64,000 nt of DNA from Myxococcales bacterium (GTDB taxonomy: Bacteria > Myxococcota_A > Polyangia > Polyangiales > Houyiibacteriaceae). The notes beneath the pieces are model-generated. The model was not told the DNA's origin. It ran no database searches and saw only the letters and a list, made by a program, of their open reading frames with translations. Each line of letters opens with the position of its first letter. Position 1 is the first letter of the stretch. The stretch spans positions 43,144 through 107,143 of the forward strand of contig JAOTXX010000005.1 of the NCBI GenBank assembly GCA_029862185.1. Direction: 5' to 3'. Made by a program: the position numbers and the translations under genes. Shown here piece after piece: positions 1 to 8,893 of the stretch.

Positions 1-138
1 CGGTCGATCGTAAGGGCGATGCTTCTCCTCACCGATTAAGACGACCTCGCCTTCGAACTTCGCGCGCCGAATGAATTCGACGGCCCGCAGGCCCGCCAGG
101 GACGCCCCAACGACGGCAATCCGCTTCATGCCGTTCAT
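1..138 (-). CDS. FAD-dependent pyridine nucleotide reductase, N-terminal part (runs off the window)
   Basis: Only the first 46 residues are in the window. They contain an N-terminal dinucleotide-binding fold: a beta strand (KRIAVVGAS) followed by the GASLAG glycine motif at residues 11-16, then EFIRRAKFEGEVVLIGEE and HRPYDRP. That arrangement is typical of ferredoxin/rubredoxin reductases of the Rieske-oxygenase type. Such enzymes pass electrons from NAD(P)H through FAD to a ferredoxin. The start at 138 forms an ATGA overlap with the stop of the upstream Lys/Ala-rich gene, so the two are probably co-translated. An alternative ATG lies three codons downstream. The partner substrate cannot be inferred from the fragment. 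Confidence 0.8.
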   Translation of the reverse strand, partial: MNGMKRIAVVGASLAGLRAVEFIRRAKFEGEVVLIGEEKHRPYDRP

Positions 139-557
139 CGATCGAAGGGATCATTTTTGTGATTGCTGATGGCAATCGCTTGCGTGACGAGGGTTTTGAG
201 GTCTTTGGCGGCCCCCCGAAACACCTGAAAGAGGCCCGAAACCAGCTCAGCGGGATCCTGAGGCACCCCCTCCAGATACGAGGGCGGACGGGAAGAGGGC
301 GCTTTCGCGGACACTGGCGCTGGCGCTGACGCCGCCGCCGACACTGGCGCTGGCGCCGACGCCTTCACCGCTTTCTTCTTCGCCCTCGGCTTCGCGGGCA
401 CGGTCGCTCGGCTCGCCGTCCCTTTGCTCTTTGTCGCGCGCACCGCGCGCTCTTTACGGGGCGCCTTGCTCGCTCGCTTCTTAGCGGGCGCCTTGCTCGC
501 TCGCTTCTTCGCCGCCTTCTTCGTGGTTCTTTTCTTCGGCGTTCGCTTCGTCGCCAT
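135..557 (-). CDS. Lysine/alanine-rich histone H1-like protein
   Basis: 140 residues. Residues 1-65 are Lys/Arg/Ala-rich with AKKRASKAP-type repeats resembling eukaryotic H1 tails and bacterial AlgP/Hc1-like nucleoid proteins. Residues 66-92 are an Ala/Pro/Ser linker with two APAPVSA units. The last 45 or so residues are non-repetitive and partly amphipathic (AELVSGLFQVF, AAKDLKTLVTQAIAI), so they could form a small helical domain. The start at 557 was chosen over the longer reading frame because GGGAGG lies five bases upstream and the longer frame runs into the neighbouring gene. DNA or polyanion binding is inferred from composition only. The gene is translationally coupled to the following flavoprotein, which is unusual for an H1-like protein. 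Confidence 0.75.
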   Translation of the reverse strand: MATKRTPKKRTTKKAAKKRASKAPAKKRASKAPRKERAVRATKSKGTASRATVPAKPRAKKKAVKASAPAPVSAAASAPAPVSAKAPSSRPPSYLEGVPQDPAELVSGLFQVFRGAAKDLKTLVTQAIAISNHKNDPFDR

Positions 558-619
558 GGCGCCTCCCAGATCGAGCACCTTATCCGAAACGGTGCAGAGG
601 GCAAGCGCGTACGATGCGC

Positions 620-1144
620 CTAGCGATCGACGACGTACACGAACTCGAGTTGCTCGGGACGCGCGGGCGGTTTGAGCGCTTCGGGAATCAAACCCACTTC
701 TTGATAACCCACCGCTTCGAGCACACCGATCATCAGCGTGTCGCGAGTCGGCACCTGTGCGAACACGTACTGAAGCGGCGTACGCGCCGCATGACGAATC
801 GCGTGGGTCGCCAACATGCGACCGAGCGCGGAGCTCTGCCGCCCGAGACAAGTGGTCGCGTGAGCGGTCAGACGCCGATTCGCCGGATCGGCGGTCGCCG
901 CCAACAGCATCTCCCAGCCCACCATGGCGCCGTGCCCGTTTTCGGCAATCCAGAACTGAAAGACATCGTCTTGTGATTTGAGGGCGCGCTCGAAAAAGCG
1001 GTTCAACCGCATTGCGTTGGGCAGCAGGCCGTCCCAGTACTCGGCATGATTCTCGCAGAGCTGAACGATCCCACCGAGGTCAGCAACCCCTCCCTGTCGG
1101 ATCAATAGCCGGTTAGCCGACGGTATCGTGGACGTACGAAGCAC
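620..1144 (-). CDS. GNAT-family N-acetyltransferase (probable)
   Basis: 174 residues from a proposed GTG start at 1144. The opening LLIRQGGVADLGGIVQLC fits the first strand and helix of GNAT proteins. The middle holds a strand pair around FWIAENGHGAMVGWEML, followed by a QSSALGRML helix in the place of the acetyl-CoA-binding (Q/R)xxGx(G/A) loop, and a C-terminal VLEAVGYQEVGL segment as in GNATs. No specific substrate can be proposed. No good Shine-Dalgarno precedes the GTG, and a longer frame with an atypical Ser/Arg-rich N-terminus exists (to 1360) but overlaps the neighbouring lipoprotein gene. The start is therefore uncertain. Confidence 0.6.
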   Translation of the reverse strand: MLRTSTIPSANRLLIRQGGVADLGGIVQLCENHAEYWDGLLPNAMRLNRFFERALKSQDDVFQFWIAENGHGAMVGWEMLLAATADPANRRLTAHATTCLGRQSSALGRMLATHAIRHAARTPLQYVFAQVPTRDTLMIGVLEAVGYQEVGLIPEALKPPARPEQLEFVYVVDR

Positions 1145-1223
1145 CGGATCAGCGAGTATGCGCCCGGATGGCGCGCTTGGACAATCCCCATGATCCCGAA
1201 TCGAAAAAACGGGAGATCTTGGG

Positions 1224-3938
1224 CTACTCGACGGAGGGGCAGCTGAGCGGGTTCGAGGCCGCCGCGTTGTTCTCGTCATCGCATTCGTTGTACTGCTGGC
1301 CGCCCATCCCGTCCTCGTCCGCGGTAGCCGAAACGACGATCGCGCCGATCGAGGGTCCATCCGGGATCACGAACACGGCCTCGAGCTGCTCGGACTGCCC
1401 CGGGAGCAACCATCCGGAAGTCGCAACCGTGCCGAGGTCGAAGAGCCGCCCATCGTCGCTGGTCACGACCACGTGAGTGAGAATGCCGGGCGGAACGCTC
1501 AACGAGCCATCGTTCCCTACGACGATCGCCAAGACGAAACGGCTCGCGTCACAATCGAGCCTCGAAATCCCGCGTACGACGAAGTCGGGAGCATCGAAGA
1601 GCCCTCCGGGTTGAACGTTCTGCCGGAAGTTATTGAGCCTAGAGCGTGTCCAGTTCGTCTCCGGAACGCGCGGAATCTGACCATCCTCGGTGACGTTGGT
1701 GACGCTGTAGCCGTGCTGGTTCCAAATGCGTCGGGTTCGGACCCAGTTGTTCTCGGCATCCTCCCAAATCTCGATGCCACCCAGACCGGGATTGGTATTC
1801 GGCTCGGGAATGACGACCTCGGACTTCCCGTCGTTGTCGACGTCGACCACGATCGGCATTTCCACTCGCGTGTTGCTGCTGTGGGTGGGGTCCTCATACA
1901 GGATGGTGCCGTCTGACCCTCGGAAGATGCGGAACGTCGTTTCGTCCGCATACACCACCTCGGCAAAGCCATCTCCTTCGAAGTCGAAGACACTGGACCC
2001 GGTCGCACGGCTCGAGCAGTCGTCGTTCTCGACCATCCAGCGGACCCACTCGCGCTCGCACTCGGGGGGTAGCGGGTCCCCCGTACACTGGAAATCGAAA
2101 ACCACGTAGGCGGTCGAGCTCGCTGTGCCGACCTCGGCAAATCCATCGCCGTCGAAGTCCGCCACGGTCGGCGGCCCGCTTTCGTTCGCACCCGCCGTGT
2201 CGACCACGACCTGCGAACCCCCGCTCATGATCGGATTCCCTCCTGAGTCGAAGGCGGGCAGATGCAGCGCTCCGCCACAGAGAATCCGCTCCGGCGGAAG
2301 AAGGTCCCCGTCCTCGTCATACAGCGGGGCAGAGGGCACGTAGGCGGCCGGCGAGTACGTGGGCTCGGCAACGTCCGCCGGGGCGCCAGGAATGCGAATT
2401 GGCAGCGGAATTCCTGAAACCGGGGACCCATCGTGGTCGAGAATGAAGAGCTCGCCCTGCCGAATGATCACGACTTCGCCGTCGTCGTCGCCATCGAAAT
2501 TGCCGACGGCATTGTAGCCGTCGCAATCGAGTGACCCCCCGCAGCTAGAGTTGATCGTCGTGTACTCGTAGGTCCAACGCTGGCTCCCGTCGTAGTTGTA
2601 GACCGTGTTCCCGGCGATCACTTCCTGGAGGCCATCCCGATCGAGATCTGCGACGGTCGACACGGGACCGAGGAACGCGTTGTTTCCGATTCCGAGATTG
2701 GACCCGGGGGTCGCGGATTCGAGATCACGCCCATCCCAGGCAAGCGCCTCGGCCGGCAAGTCGGCGTCGTTCGGTCCCTTCCCCGTGAGACCATCGAGCA
2801 CGACGTTACCGACGATGACTTCAGGCCTTCCATCGGCATTCAAGTCGGCAATCGACGGTTGAGCGCCGCCGCGGGTATGCTGGTTGTTCGGAAGCGCGTC
2901 GTTCTGCCACATGACGTCCCAGAGCGAGCCGTCGTCTGCGGTACGCCGCCAGGCGATGGTGCCCCCGTTCTTGAAAGTGGCGACGATTTCCGGGGCACGC
3001 TCCGCGCTCAGATCGCCAGGATGCAGGTTTCCCAGCGCGATCCCCGTGGAATTCCCAATCCAATCGTCCGCGCCTAGACCTTTGAGCGTGGCGTGCGTGT
3101 TCATCGTTCCATCGCCGTTGCAGGCGCCGGATACGACTCTCAGCACACCTCGGCTGGTGCAACAGCCGTCCGCAGTACGGTTGAAGCTCACGAACACGAT
3201 GTCCGGGGTATCGAACACGTCAGTGACGCCATCTCCATTGTCGTCGGTGAGATTCGCCACCGACGGCGTCATTACGACGTCGCCCATGCTGGCGAGCTCG
3301 ATGGCTTCGGCGCTGGCGCCCGGCGGCGCCACGGGAGGCGTCCACCTGCAGGCAATCGTCGGTGCAAAGTCCCCCACTGGAGGTCGATACTCGCAGACGT
3401 CTACGGACGCCCGCGGAATGCACACCCCGAGACTCGGCTCGCAGAGCTCGTCAATCTCGCAATCCTCGCTGAACGTGCAGTCGTTGAGAAGCGGAACGCA
3501 AGCGCCGCCGATACAGCCGTCGCCGTTCGCACAGCAAAGCTCATCCTCATTTCCGCAGAGCAGCGAGGGGTCATCGCATTGCGCGACGCACGCTCCGTCG
3601 AAACACATCTCCGTGCTTTCGCAGCAGACCCCGTTGCAGTCGACGTCGTCTCCGCAATCCGTGACGCAGCTCCCGTCCTGGCAGACCGCGCCTGCGCCAC
3701 AGCACTGAGCCGTCCCACCGAATACACAGGCGGCTTGGTCGCCGCAGATCGAAGTGCATAGACCCTCCGGAGAACACTCTTGTCCAAACGGGCAGTTGCA
3801 GCCGAAGAGAATGCCGCCATCGGGGCTGGGCGTCCCGCCGCTTCCCCCCGTGCCGAGACGAGGGGGAAAGCTCGTTGAAGCATCTCCACAGCCAGCCACG
3901 GCAATGCAAAGCAGGGCCACAGAAATCGAGGCGCGCAT
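1224..3938 (-). CDS. Secreted FG-GAP/VCBS repeat lipoprotein with Cys-rich N-terminal region
   Basis: 904 residues. The signal peptide ends in AVAGC with the lipidated Cys at position 17. A Gly/Ser/Pro-rich spacer follows, then about 130 residues with many closely spaced cysteines (EGF/knottin-like, probably disulfide-bonded). The rest is an FG-GAP type propeller with repeated DxDxDG calcium-like loops, for example DLNADGRPEVIVG, DLDRDGLQEVIAG, DFDGDGFAEVGTA and DVDNDGKSEVVIP. Such proteins are abundant outer-surface lipoproteins of myxobacteria; the function of this one is unknown, with adhesion or ligand binding possible. The start at 3938 is fixed by the signal peptide; the longer frame to 4133 has no signal. 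The promoter lies only seven bases upstream. Confidence 0.85.
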   Translation of the reverse strand: MRASISVALLCIAVAGCGDASTSFPPRLGTGGSGGTPSPDGGILFGCNCPFGQECSPEGLCTSICGDQAACVFGGTAQCCGAGAVCQDGSCVTDCGDDVDCNGVCCESTEMCFDGACVAQCDDPSLLCGNEDELCCANGDGCIGGACVPLLNDCTFSEDCEIDELCEPSLGVCIPRASVDVCEYRPPVGDFAPTIACRWTPPVAPPGASAEAIELASMGDVVMTPSVANLTDDNGDGVTDVFDTPDIVFVSFNRTADGCCTSRGVLRVVSGACNGDGTMNTHATLKGLGADDWIGNSTGIALGNLHPGDLSAERAPEIVATFKNGGTIAWRRTADDGSLWDVMWQNDALPNNQHTRGGAQPSIADLNADGRPEVIVGNVVLDGLTGKGPNDADLPAEALAWDGRDLESATPGSNLGIGNNAFLGPVSTVADLDRDGLQEVIAGNTVYNYDGSQRWTYEYTTINSSCGGSLDCDGYNAVGNFDGDDDGEVVIIRQGELFILDHDGSPVSGIPLPIRIPGAPADVAEPTYSPAAYVPSAPLYDEDGDLLPPERILCGGALHLPAFDSGGNPIMSGGSQVVVDTAGANESGPPTVADFDGDGFAEVGTASSTAYVVFDFQCTGDPLPPECEREWVRWMVENDDCSSRATGSSVFDFEGDGFAEVVYADETTFRIFRGSDGTILYEDPTHSSNTRVEMPIVVDVDNDGKSEVVIPEPNTNPGLGGIEIWEDAENNWVRTRRIWNQHGYSVTNVTEDGQIPRVPETNWTRSRLNNFRQNVQPGGLFDAPDFVVRGISRLDCDASRFVLAIVVGNDGSLSVPPGILTHVVVTSDDGRLFDLGTVATSGWLLPGQSEQLEAVFVIPDGPSIGAIVVSATADEDGMGGQQYNECDDENNAAASNPLSCPSVE

Positions 3939-3945
3939 ATTTTGA

Positions 3946-3975
3946 AATATAAGTGTAATATTACAGTTATGCCAA
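3946..3975 (-). promoter_or_regulatory. Sigma70-like promoter of the FG-GAP lipoprotein, probably leaderless
   Basis: Reading the minus strand, TTGGCA (3975-3970) and TATATT (3951-3946) are separated by 18 bases. The -10 box ends seven bases before the ATG at 3938 and there is no Shine-Dalgarno, so the predicted transcript begins at or next to the start codon. The region is strikingly AT-rich against the surrounding high-GC DNA. Confidence 0.5.
3954..3965. promoter_or_regulatory. Perfect 12-bp palindrome TGTAATATTACA, operator candidate
   Basis: The palindrome lies entirely in the spacer between the predicted -35 and -10 boxes of the lipoprotein gene and in the divergent region shared with the aldehyde dehydrogenase. 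This is the position expected for a repressor site. The cognate regulator is not identifiable in the window. Confidence 0.4.
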
Positions 3976-4063
3976 CTCGAGGAGCTGCTTGCGTTTGGAC
4001 GCCTGCTCGGTAGAACATGTTTCAGTCGTGCCCCCGGGGCCGCGAAGAAACAGGAGCAGACCG

Positions 4064-5605
4064 ATGGCCATCGTTGAACCACTCTCTCCAACGCCCGAGG
4101 GGCGCCGCAGGCTCGGGATTCGGAGCCCGGCAACGCGCGAATCCGTGGGCGAGATCCTCGTCAATGGCCAGGCCGACGTGGAAGCTGCGATCGCCAACGC
4201 GCGAGACGCGCAGCGGGAGTGGGCCCGGATGCCGGTAGCGGAACGTGCGCGCATCGTTCGAGGGGCGATCGACGTTCTGGTGGAGAAGCGCGAAGAGGTG
4301 GTGAAGACGATCATCGACGAGACGGGCAAGACGAAGCTCGAGTCGTTGATCATGGAAGTCCTTCCGGCCTGCGACTACGTCAACTTCTGGTGCGGGCGCG
4401 CGGTCAAGGAGCTCTCGGACGAGAAGCGAAAGCTCCACGGTTATTTGCGTCCTTACAAGAAGCTCATGATGCACTACCGACCGCTTGGTGTTGTCGGCAT
4501 CATCACCCCATGGAACGGCCCCTTTTCCTTGGCGGTGAACCCCACGGTGCAGGCAATTCTCGCCGGCAACGCGGTCATCTTGAAGCCCTCGGAAGTTGCG
4601 CCGTACTCGGGCGACTGGGCGATCCGACTGCTGCGGGAAGCGGGGGTGCCCGAGGGCGTCGTGCAGACCTTGCACGGTGATGGCGAAACGGGAGCGGCCC
4701 TCGTCCGCGGCGGAGTGCAGAAAATCTCGTTTACCGGTAGCGTTCGAACCGGCAAGAAGATCGCGGCGGCCTGCGCCGAGCAGCTGATTCCGTACACGCT
4801 AGAGCTCGGGGGAAAAGACGCGATGATCGTCTGCGAGGACGCCGACCTCGAACGCGCTGCCGGAGGCGCGGTGTTCAACTCCATGTTGAATTCGGGCCAT
4901 GTGTGCATGGGTGTAGAGCGGGTCTACGTGGTCGAAAGCGTAGCCGAAGAGTTCGAAGAGCGCGTGAAGAAGATCGTCAGCGAGCTCCGATACGGCTCTG
5001 GGGATGACGTCGACGTGGGTTCGGTGTTCTGGGATCGCCAATTGCCGATCATCGAGCGCCATATCGAGGACGCGAAAGCGAAAGGCGCCGAGATCGTCGT
5101 CGGTGGCGAATCCGACACACGCAATGGCCTTTTCTACAAGCCGACCTTCGTGCGCAAGGTCGATCACACCATGGAGCTGATGCGGGAAGAAACCTTTGGT
5201 CCCATCGTCTCGGTCATGCGTGTCGCGGATGAAGAAGAGGCGATTCGTCTTGCCAACGATTCACAATACGGGCTCAGCGGCAGCGTCTGGACGAGAAACA
5301 TTCACAAGGGCATCGAGATTGCAAAGCGACTCGAAACGGGGTCGGTCGTGATCAACGATGCGTCGATGGCCTATGGCGCACCCGAAGCGCCGTTCGGCGG
5401 CATGAAGGACAGCGGTGTGGGCCAGGTCAACGGACTCGGAGGGCTTCGCGGATATACCCATCAGCAGCCGATTTTCATCGATCGCTGGGCAGCCAAGAAA
5501 GAGCGAGTTTGGTACCCGCACACCGCGAAAACCGTGGAGGAAATCGATGGAATGATTCGATTCATCTATGGGAGCGCGCTCAAGAAGCTCGGCTTCTTTT
5601 CGTGA
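4064..5605 (+). CDS. NAD(P)-dependent aldehyde dehydrogenase
   Basis: 513 residues, ALDH superfamily. The enzyme oxidises an aldehyde to the carboxylate with NAD(P)+. The cofactor fold holds the PWNGPFSLAV and FTGSVRTGK segments; the general base is Glu247 in LELGGKDA and the catalytic nucleophile is Cys281 in GHVCMGVERV. A 30 to 40 residue C-terminal extension past the core (RWAAKKERVW and after, ending in a hydrophobic FIYGSALKKLGFFS stretch) may associate with membrane. The start at 4064 was chosen because AGGAG lies about eight bases upstream. It is followed 26 bases later by an alpha/beta hydrolase, suggesting joint breakdown of an ester- or aldehyde-bearing substrate. Substrate is not predictable. 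Confidence 0.9.
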   Translation: MAIVEPLSPTPEGRRRLGIRSPATRESVGEILVNGQADVEAAIANARDAQREWARMPVAERARIVRGAIDVLVEKREEVVKTIIDETGKTKLESLIMEVLPACDYVNFWCGRAVKELSDEKRKLHGYLRPYKKLMMHYRPLGVVGIITPWNGPFSLAVNPTVQAILAGNAVILKPSEVAPYSGDWAIRLLREAGVPEGVVQTLHGDGETGAALVRGGVQKISFTGSVRTGKKIAAACAEQLIPYTLELGGKDAMIVCEDADLERAAGGAVFNSMLNSGHVCMGVERVYVVESVAEEFEERVKKIVSELRYGSGDDVDVGSVFWDRQLPIIERHIEDAKAKGAEIVVGGESDTRNGLFYKPTFVRKVDHTMELMREETFGPIVSVMRVADEEEAIRLANDSQYGLSGSVWTRNIHKGIEIAKRLETGSVVINDASMAYGAPEAPFGGMKDSGVGQVNGLGGLRGYTHQQPIFIDRWAAKKERVWYPHTAKTVEEIDGMIRFIYGSALKKLGFFS

Positions 5606-5619
5606 GCGGGTTCGTCCCC

Positions 5620-5631
5620 TATAGTTGAGAC
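5620..5631 (+). promoter_or_regulatory. -10-like box directly upstream of the hydrolase start
   Basis: TATAGT (5620-5625) is six bases before the ATG at 5632 and no Shine-Dalgarno is present. This fits a leaderless-type promoter inside the ALDH-hydrolase gap. No convincing -35 box is seen, so it is a weak call. Confidence 0.35.
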
Positions 5632-6675
5632 ATGGCCCGTCCCCGTGACTCGCTCATGCCGTTGGTGCGCAACGGCGTGGACAAGGCAGCGAATCGCCTT
5701 TCGCATGTCGGTTACGGCGTCCTTCCCTGGCTCGTTCAAAGTTGGCGCGGGGTTCACGTCCAACACAACGTTCCGTACCGCAACACGCGCAGGCGCTCGC
5801 ACCTCCTGGATATCTACCGGGGCAGGGACGCCGTTGGCTCGTTGCCGACGATCATCTACATTCACGGTGGTGCCTTCTCGATGATGTCCAAAGACACCCA
5901 TCGGATCATGGCATACGTCCTGGCGGCCCAGGGCTATCAGGTATTCAACATCAACTACCGGCTCGGCCCCGTACACGCCTATCCGAAGCCCCTAAAGGAT
6001 GCGATCGCGGCTTTCGAGTGGGTGCTCGACAATGGCGCCAAGTACGGTGCCGATACCACGCGGCTGGCCATCATTGGAGAGTCCGCCGGCGCAAACCTCA
6101 CCGCGGCGCTGGCCTATTGCGCAACCCACCCACGCCCGGAACCCTTCACCCGGAGCATCTTCGAGCGTCATGCGAAGATCGCCTGCGTCGCTCCCTTGTA
6201 CGGTTTGCTCGACGTTCATGACGTCCGGCGCTTCTGGCGTGACCCAGAAAAGAGCCGGCGCATGGCAAGCTGGATCAAGGGCGAGATACGAGGCACCGCC
6301 TATTCGTACCTGGGCCGGCGTGTGAAGCGAGCGCTTCAGTTTCCACTGGCCAGCCCACTGCGCCTGTTTGAAAGGCCGCCTGTTCCAGGGAGTCGGCCGC
6401 TCCCGCCGTTCTTCACTACCGTCGGCACGGCGGATCCGCTCTTGGGAGACACCATTCGCTTGAACGACGCGCTTGCGAAACGCGACACCGACTGCGAGAT
6501 GCACGTCTTCCGCGGGGAGATCCACGCCTTCAACGTCCTGCTCTGGCGCGCCGCTGCGCGCGAGCAATGGGGCGCTCTCTTTGATTTCCTCGACAAGCAC
6601 ATGCACGGCAGTTCGGCGGAAGCGCCCAAACATGCGCCACACTACGTTTCGCTGGCCGAGACGTTTGCCGAGTAG
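5632..6675 (+). CDS. Alpha/beta hydrolase, HSL/esterase type
   Basis: 347 residues. An oxyanion-hole HGGAF motif (residues 78-82) and the nucleophile elbow GESAG (149-153, Ser151) mark the hormone-sensitive-lipase/carboxylesterase family. Asp near 267 (TVGTADPLL) and His near 298 (GEIHAFN) complete a plausible triad. No signal peptide is evident; the N-terminus contains a hydrophobic stretch (VGYGVLPWLVQSW) that could be membrane-associated. It probably hydrolyses a carboxylic ester of moderate size. It follows the aldehyde dehydrogenase on the same strand. The 3' end overlaps tail-to-tail by 34 bases with the BrkB-like gene on the other strand. Confidence 0.85.
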   Translation: MARPRDSLMPLVRNGVDKAANRLSHVGYGVLPWLVQSWRGVHVQHNVPYRNTRRRSHLLDIYRGRDAVGSLPTIIYIHGGAFSMMSKDTHRIMAYVLAAQGYQVFNINYRLGPVHAYPKPLKDAIAAFEWVLDNGAKYGADTTRLAIIGESAGANLTAALAYCATHPRPEPFTRSIFERHAKIACVAPLYGLLDVHDVRRFWRDPEKSRRMASWIKGEIRGTAYSYLGRRVKRALQFPLASPLRLFERPPVPGSRPLPPFFTTVGTADPLLGDTIRLNDALAKRDTDCEMHVFRGEIHAFNVLLWRAAAREQWGALFDFLDKHMHGSSAEAPKHAPHYVSLAETFAE

Positions 6676-7544
6676 TCGCGGGTTTCGACCACTTCGGCAA
6701 AAGGTAGCGGCTCGATCGCTCTTCCACGCCGTCGCGCCCAGGCTCGTGTGAACACCGCGCCCATCAGGAAGATCTGCGTCGTATAGTAGATCCACAGAAG
6801 CAAGACGATCAGCGATCCAGCCGCTCCGTAAACCGACGCCGGGCTTGCGTAGCCGAGGTAGATGCCGATCAAAAAGGAGCCGCCTAGGACGAACAGGCAA
6901 GTCACCGCGGCGCCCACCCAGACGTCACGCCAGGCGATGACGGCGTCCGGAAGCCAGCGGTAGACCAGGGCGATCAAGGGGGCCATGACCGCAAAAGCGC
7001 TGGCAAATTCGGCCAAAGTCAGCATGTAGCGGCTGTCGCCGAAGAGGTGGGCGGCCGCTGCGGCGCCGGAGTGCAGCAAGACCAAAGCGATCAGCGAGCT
7101 TCCGAACACTAAAACCATTGCAAAGGCGAGCAGTCTCCGCTCTACCAAATGCAAGGTCTCGGAACGACTGGAGTGCACCAAGAGCTTGGGTCGAATGCCC
7201 CACATGTGATTGAGCGCGCGCCGGAGCATGGAGAACAGGCGCGCGGAGATGTAGAGCATGAAGATCGCGCCGATTACGGGAGCTGCGAAGCTCGTCGCCT
7301 CATCGCCGAGCTTGACGATCGTGTCGATGAGGAAGGCGGCCAGGTCGGGCCCGAGAAAGGCCCCGACCTGCCCGACGAGCTCCTCCCGGGCCGCCGACTC
7401 CGACATGACCAGCGAGGCGATCAGCAAGGCGACGACACCGAGCGGAGCAATCGCCAACGACGCGTAGAAGGCGATTGCCCCGGAGAGCAATCGCCCATCA
7501 TGCGACGCGAAGTAGCGCCAAGTCTCGATCAAGAGCGAGACCAT
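6642..7544 (-). CDS. YihY/BrkB-family inner membrane protein
   Basis: 300 residues with about six hydrophobic transmembrane segments, starting with AIAFYASLAIAPLGVVALLIASLV. This matches the YihY/BrkB (UPF0761) family, once misnamed ribonuclease BN. The SLAIAPL segment near the N-terminus and the GxxxGxxxSVYGAAGSLIVLLLW-type last helices are typical. Function is unknown; roles in lipid or solute export have been proposed for relatives. The gene begins six bases after the ahcY stop on the same strand and may be read through from it. No Shine-Dalgarno is obvious. Confidence 0.85.
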   Translation of the reverse strand: MVSLLIETWRYFASHDGRLLSGAIAFYASLAIAPLGVVALLIASLVMSESAAREELVGQVGAFLGPDLAAFLIDTIVKLGDEATSFAAPVIGAIFMLYISARLFSMLRRALNHMWGIRPKLLVHSSRSETLHLVERRLLAFAMVLVFGSSLIALVLLHSGAAAAAHLFGDSRYMLTLAEFASAFAVMAPLIALVYRWLPDAVIAWRDVWVGAAVTCLFVLGGSFLIGIYLGYASPASVYGAAGSLIVLLLWIYYTTQIFLMGAVFTRAWARRRGRAIEPLPFAEVVETRDYSANVSASET

Positions 7545-7550
7545 CGTGAC

Positions 7551-8879
7551 TCAGTAGCGGTAGTAGCTCGGCTTGAACGGACCCTGTGGTGAGATCCCGA
7601 GGTACTCGGACTGGGCCGGCGTGAGCTTGGTGAGCTTGGCGCCGAGCTGCCCGAGATGGAGCTCAGCGACCTTTTCGTCGAGCTCCTTCGAGAGCACGTA
7701 GACCTTTCCGTCTTCGTAGCGATCGCGCTCGGTCCAGAGTGAAATCTGGGCGAGAACCTGGTTGCTGAACGAGTTGCTCATCACGAAGCTCGGGTGGCCG
7801 GTGGCGCAGCCGAGGTTCACCAGGCGACCGCGGGCAAGCACGATGATGCGCTTACCGTCGGGGAAGATGAAGTGGTCGACCTGCGGCTTGATCTCGTCTT
7901 CGGTGACCCCGTTGGACGGGTCGGTGAGCCATGCGATCTGAATCTCGGAATCGAAGTGACCGATGTTGCAGAGGATGGCCTCGTTCTTCATCTGCTTCAT
8001 GTGCTCGCCGGTGACGACGTCGCAACAGCCGGTCGCCGTGACGAAGATGTCGGCGATCGGAGCGGCCTCTTCCATCGTGACGACCTGCAGGCCCTCCATC
8101 GTCGCCTGGAGCGCGCAAATAGGATCGATTTCGGTCACCAGGACGCGAGCGCCCGCGCGGGCCATCGCTTGGACGCAACCCTTGCCCACGTCGCCGTAGC
8201 CGGCGACGACCACCACCTTGCCGGCGATCATCACATCGGTCGCTCGCTTGATGCCGTCGACGAGCGACTCGCGGCAGCCATAGAGGTTGTCGAACTTCGA
8301 CTTGGTCACCGAGTCGTTTACGTTGATCGCAGGGCACTTGAGCGTGCCGTCGCGTTCCATGTCATAGAGCCGATGCACGCCGGTCGTGGTCTCTTCGGAG
8401 AGGCCGAGGATGCGATCGGGGCCTTCGAATAGTTCCGGATACCGCTCGTGGACAATCGCCGTCAGATCACCCCCGTCGTCGAGCAGAATGTTCGGCGCCT
8501 TGCCGCCGTCGAATGCGCGTATCTGCTGGTGGATGCACCAGTCGTACTCCTCCTCGGTCTCCCCCTTCCAAGCGAAGACGGGAACGCCGGTCGCAGCGAT
8601 GGCGGCAGCCGCATGGTCTTGAGTCGAGTAGATGTTGCAGCTCGTCCAAGTGACCTCCGCGCCGAGATCGCGAAGCGTCTCGATCAGAACGGCCGTCTGA
8701 ATCGTCATGTGAAGGCAACCTGCAATCCGGGCTCCAGCGAGCGGCTTTTGAGCGCCGTACTCTCGTCGAAGCGCCATCAGGCCTGGCATCTCGTGCTCGG
8801 CGATTGCGATTTCCTTTCGTCCCCAGTCGGCCAATGAAAGGTCGGCAACTTTGTGCTTCAAATCTGGATTTGGGCTCAT
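7551..8879 (-). CDS. ahcY: S-adenosylhomocysteinase
   Basis: 442 residues, the usual length. It reversibly hydrolyses S-adenosylhomocysteine to adenosine and homocysteine, relieving product inhibition of methyltransferases. Visible are the N-terminal substrate part ([26 protein letters not shown]), the NAD-binding loop [11 protein letters not shown], and the C-terminal PSYYRY tail that closes over the partner subunit's active site. The start at 8879 ([14 protein letters not shown]) was chosen since the alignment to the family begins there; GGAG lies about 11 bases upstream. The gene is preceded at 14 bases by a SahR-like regulator, so autogenous control of the methyl cycle by the SAH level is likely. 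Confidence 0.97.
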   Translation of the reverse strand: MSPNPDLKHKVADLSLADWGRKEIAIAEHEMPGLMALRREYGAQKPLAGARIAGCLHMTIQTAVLIETLRDLGAEVTWTSCNIYSTQDHAAAAIAATGVPVFAWKGETEEEYDWCIHQQIRAFDGGKAPNILLDDGGDLTAIVHERYPELFEGPDRILGLSEETTTGVHRLYDMERDGTLKCPAINVNDSVTKSKFDNLYGCRESLVDGIKRATDVMIAGKVVVVAGYGDVGKGCVQAMARAGARVLVTEIDPICALQATMEGLQVVTMEEAAPIADIFVTATGCCDVVTGEHMKQMKNEAILCNIGHFDSEIQIAWLTDPSNGVTEDEIKPQVDHFIFPDGKRIIVLARGRLVNLGCATGHPSFVMSNSFSNQVLAQISLWTERDRYEDGKVYVLSKELDEKVAELHLGQLGAKLTKLTPAQSEYLGISPQGPFKPSYYRY

Positions 8880-8893
8880 GATTGTCTTGTCTC

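Noticed and set aside
558..851. Extension of the Lys/Ala-rich protein upstream to 851
   Set aside because: The added stretch has biased Arg/Ser content, overlaps the GNAT gene on the same strand, and lacks a ribosome site; the ATG at 557 has GGGAGG.
1145..1223. Possible terminator after the FG-GAP lipoprotein gene
   Set aside because: Only an imperfect GATCTCCCG/CGGGATC pairing with a T-run in the loop rather than after the stem.
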